Of a stretch of 64,000 bases of DNA, positions 62,001 to 64,000 are shown piece by piece. The notes under the pieces are model-generated. The model saw nothing but the letters and a program-made list of their open reading frames with translations. It was not told where the DNA came from and made no database searches. Location: positions 62,001 through 126,000 of the forward strand of contig JAKJHU010000370.1 in assembly GCA_022316685.1 (NCBI GenBank), given 5' to 3'. The translations under genes and the position numbers were made by a program. Source of the DNA: Progne subis subis. Lineage: Eukaryota; Chordata; Aves; Passeriformes; Hirundinidae. The stretch's first letter is position 1, and each line of letters opens with the position of its first letter.

Positions 62001-64000
62001 CATCAAGTCCAACTTTTAAGGGAATGGTCCATGTGGGAGCGGAACCCATGACCTCAGCATTATTACTTCCATACTCCAAATTCATTCAACTCATTTCAGG
62101 GTTGTAGAAATGAGATCTTGAATGTAGATTTTCAAGAATTATAATCACAAAAATGCTAAAGGCATTGCTGCTCTGTTTTGGAACACCATCAATTCACATT
62201 TTTATAAAATTATGCTGAGATCAACAAAATACAATAAAGTGGCATTTCTAGGAATTGCTGCACTATTCATATAGGCCACCGGCTCTTGTTTAGCATTTAC
62301 TAAGTGTTTCAATTTATCCTTGATCAATATGATGATTAATTTAATACACATTAAGATTTTCAGTATCACAACACTACTTATTCCATGCTATAGTGCTCTG
62401 TTTTTAATAGAACGATTTTTAAGCTAGACTTTTTTGCTTTCACTGGAAGTTTCCAATTAAATATTTATTTTATTGATTGATTACTTTAACTATAGCATCT
62501 AGTCCTGAAAAGAGCAATGATTAACATAGCTCACTCTTGTCTTCACCCCAACATTATTGGAAAACACACAGTAAAGTTACTGAATGTATAAATAACCTGA
62601 TTAAAAAGCAAACATACCAGAGATACAGATTCAATCTCAAAAACTATCATGGGATATAAGATAGGCTTATTAGAGAAATAGAAAACTGTTACATAATCAA
62701 AGGTATGTGTGATTTCCATTTATCAGGCTTCATGACCCCAAAAATATTATTCATTTGCCTCACACAAAAATTAATTTTAAAACTTTCTAGTCCCAACAAC
62801 TTACCTTGTAGCAGCAGATCTTTCCTCTAACTTACCCCATTTCAAGAGTTTTGAAAATAAAGAATAAAACTCTCCTTAACAGGAAAAGCAGAAATAATAT
62901 CTCAGGACATCCATCTAACTCTTATCTTCTGCCCACAGGAACAGTGAAAGCAGGAGTGATATCACTGAATATTACATGTTATTTTCTACTTTTCCATAAT
63001 GAATCTTAACAGGGCAAGAAGGCAGTCAACTATACTTTCAAATACAAAATACTAAGTACCAGCCCACATAGGATTTTTAGGAACAAATTGAATAAAAAAT
63101 CTGATCACAATCCACTGGAAGTCACTCCGGCAAGGAACACAATAAGGAAGTAACTAATACTCCAATTAAAGTTAAATTTAAGAGAAGAAAACAGACAATA
63201 AAGTAAGGTACCTTTTCTTCTCTGGCAGAAGACTCTGTACAATTAGGCAAAGTACCAAAACATATTATGTCCTAGGGTAAAAGAATTTCAGTGTCAGCAG
63301 TAGCCAGAACAAAATCCAGCAAGACCCACATAAAGCTGTCCGTACAAGAAGACAGGGAATCATATGGATGTGCAAAATCAAAATTTGTTTCAAGGCAATT
63401 AGGCAAATCCCAGGTTTGACCAGTGCACCCTGATGGTTAAGCAGATCTTCCAGAACAAAAGCCAGACTTGAAAGAAACAGGGGGCTGCTAGCTCACCCTT
63501 TAACTCCTTGCTTGCTCTTCTGTATATGAATTGCTTTCCTCTTATAAGCGATCTACCACAGAGGTAACAACAATATACCTCAAAATACAGCAGAAGTGAA
63601 AATTTACTCCCTGGGCATGGTGAACAGAAGCACAAACAAGTACACAGTTTTCTAGAAAAGAGGGGAGGGAAGTGGGTGTGAAGAACATCTCCTTTCAATA
63701 TTATTTCCTCAGTAAGGGTTATGTATTCTGTCTTGCAATCTAAATAGTAATCCTTACAAGACTATTTGGTAACACTCAGGTCACTGTAATGTAGCAATCT
63801 CTCCTAGTGCTTGAGGAATAAAGTTTTTGGGGAGAGTCAATATTCAAATATCCTTGGATTTAGTTTGCTGAACAGAGCTCTTTCCTCCAGTCCAGCTCAT
63901 TTTCAGCTGACTTCTATGACATCCATGGAAATAAAGATGACACAAGGGAAATTGCAGGTAAAACAACTAATCAAAGAATAAAGGCAGCTCTGGAAAGAGA
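59045..64000. other. Upstream FANCC intron or 5' region, no gene seen
   Basis: About 5 kb of AT-rich sequence upstream of the start-codon exon. It holds a SINE copy (61964-62100), A-rich runs near 60250 and 60340, and a T-run near 61160. There is no CpG island, so the promoter and non-coding first exon are probably further out. No reading frame here is convincing. Confidence 0.7.
61964..62100 (-). mobile_element. tRNA-Ile-derived SINE with CR1 tail (TguSINE1-like)
   Basis: On the minus strand a degraded tRNA-Ile portion is seen (anticodon-arm region AAGTAATAATGCTGAGGTC, then TGGGTTCCGCTCCCACATGG, equivalent to the B box and T arm), running into a CR1-type 3' tail that includes ggacttgatgatccctat and tccaactcagaggattctat. 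The A-box end is decayed. This composite matches my memory of the songbird family TguSINE1, which supports a passerine source. Confidence 0.7.

Noticed and set aside
1..64000. CRISPR arrays, bacterial operons, tRNA or rRNA genes
   Set aside because: No regularly spaced repeats, no ribosome-binding-site-led gene clusters and no intact RNA genes; the only tRNA-like sequence is the decayed SINE head.

Overview
This is vertebrate nuclear DNA, most likely from a passerine bird. It is AT-rich, intron-dominated sequence with CR1 LINE fragments, solo LTRs of a songbird-type ERVL family, a short ERVK provirus and a probable tRNA-Ile/CR1-tailed SINE. No bacterial operons, CRISPR arrays or plasmid features are present.

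The window holds one recognisable protein-coding gene, FANCC (Fanconi anaemia complementation group C), on the minus strand. Eleven coding exons can be placed with canonical AG acceptors and, apart from exon 5, good GT donors. They run from the ATG at 59035 down to 2055: exon 1 58871-59044, exon 2 57247-57331, exon 3 50638-50732, exon 4 28417-28536, exon 5 27568-27632, exon 6 24126-24290, exon 7 20909-21065, exon 8 13504-13556, exon 9 10884-10983, exon 10 2928-3003, exon 11 2055-2136. Coding lengths are 165, 85, 95, 120, 65, 165, 157, 53, 100, 76 and 82 nt. As I recall the human gene, all match except exon 4, which carries nine extra bases. Together they give 387 codons plus 2 nt. The last three coding exons of the human arrangement were not found and presumably lie beyond position 1. 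The non-coding first exon and promoter presumably lie beyond 64000. Exon assignment, human comparison and exon lengths rest on recalled family knowledge and need an alignment to confirm.

The rest is intron. From low to high coordinates: a CR1 fragment (650-1300); a CR1 split by a 3.3-kb gag-only ERVK with a perfect 6-bp target duplication (3690-7990); a CpG-dense island with a hexanucleotide repeat and a G16 run inside intron 7 (14701-15180); a CR1 with a large internal deletion (16651-18510); a 41-bp tandem duplication of the exon 7 acceptor (21049-21130); an ERVL-type LTR (24797-25455); CR1 pieces at 27.3, 31.4, 33.1, 42.6, 45.8 and 47.8 kb; a long A/C-rich tract (36788-37062); an inverted pair of near-identical ERVL LTRs (44394-45136 and 50906-51652) bracketing exon 3; and a SINE (61964-62100).

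I found no new multi-gene system. The points worth a second look concern FANCC splicing (duplicated acceptor, odd exon 5 donor, tandem acceptor, inverted LTRs around exon 3), the intragenic CpG island and the gag-only ERVK.
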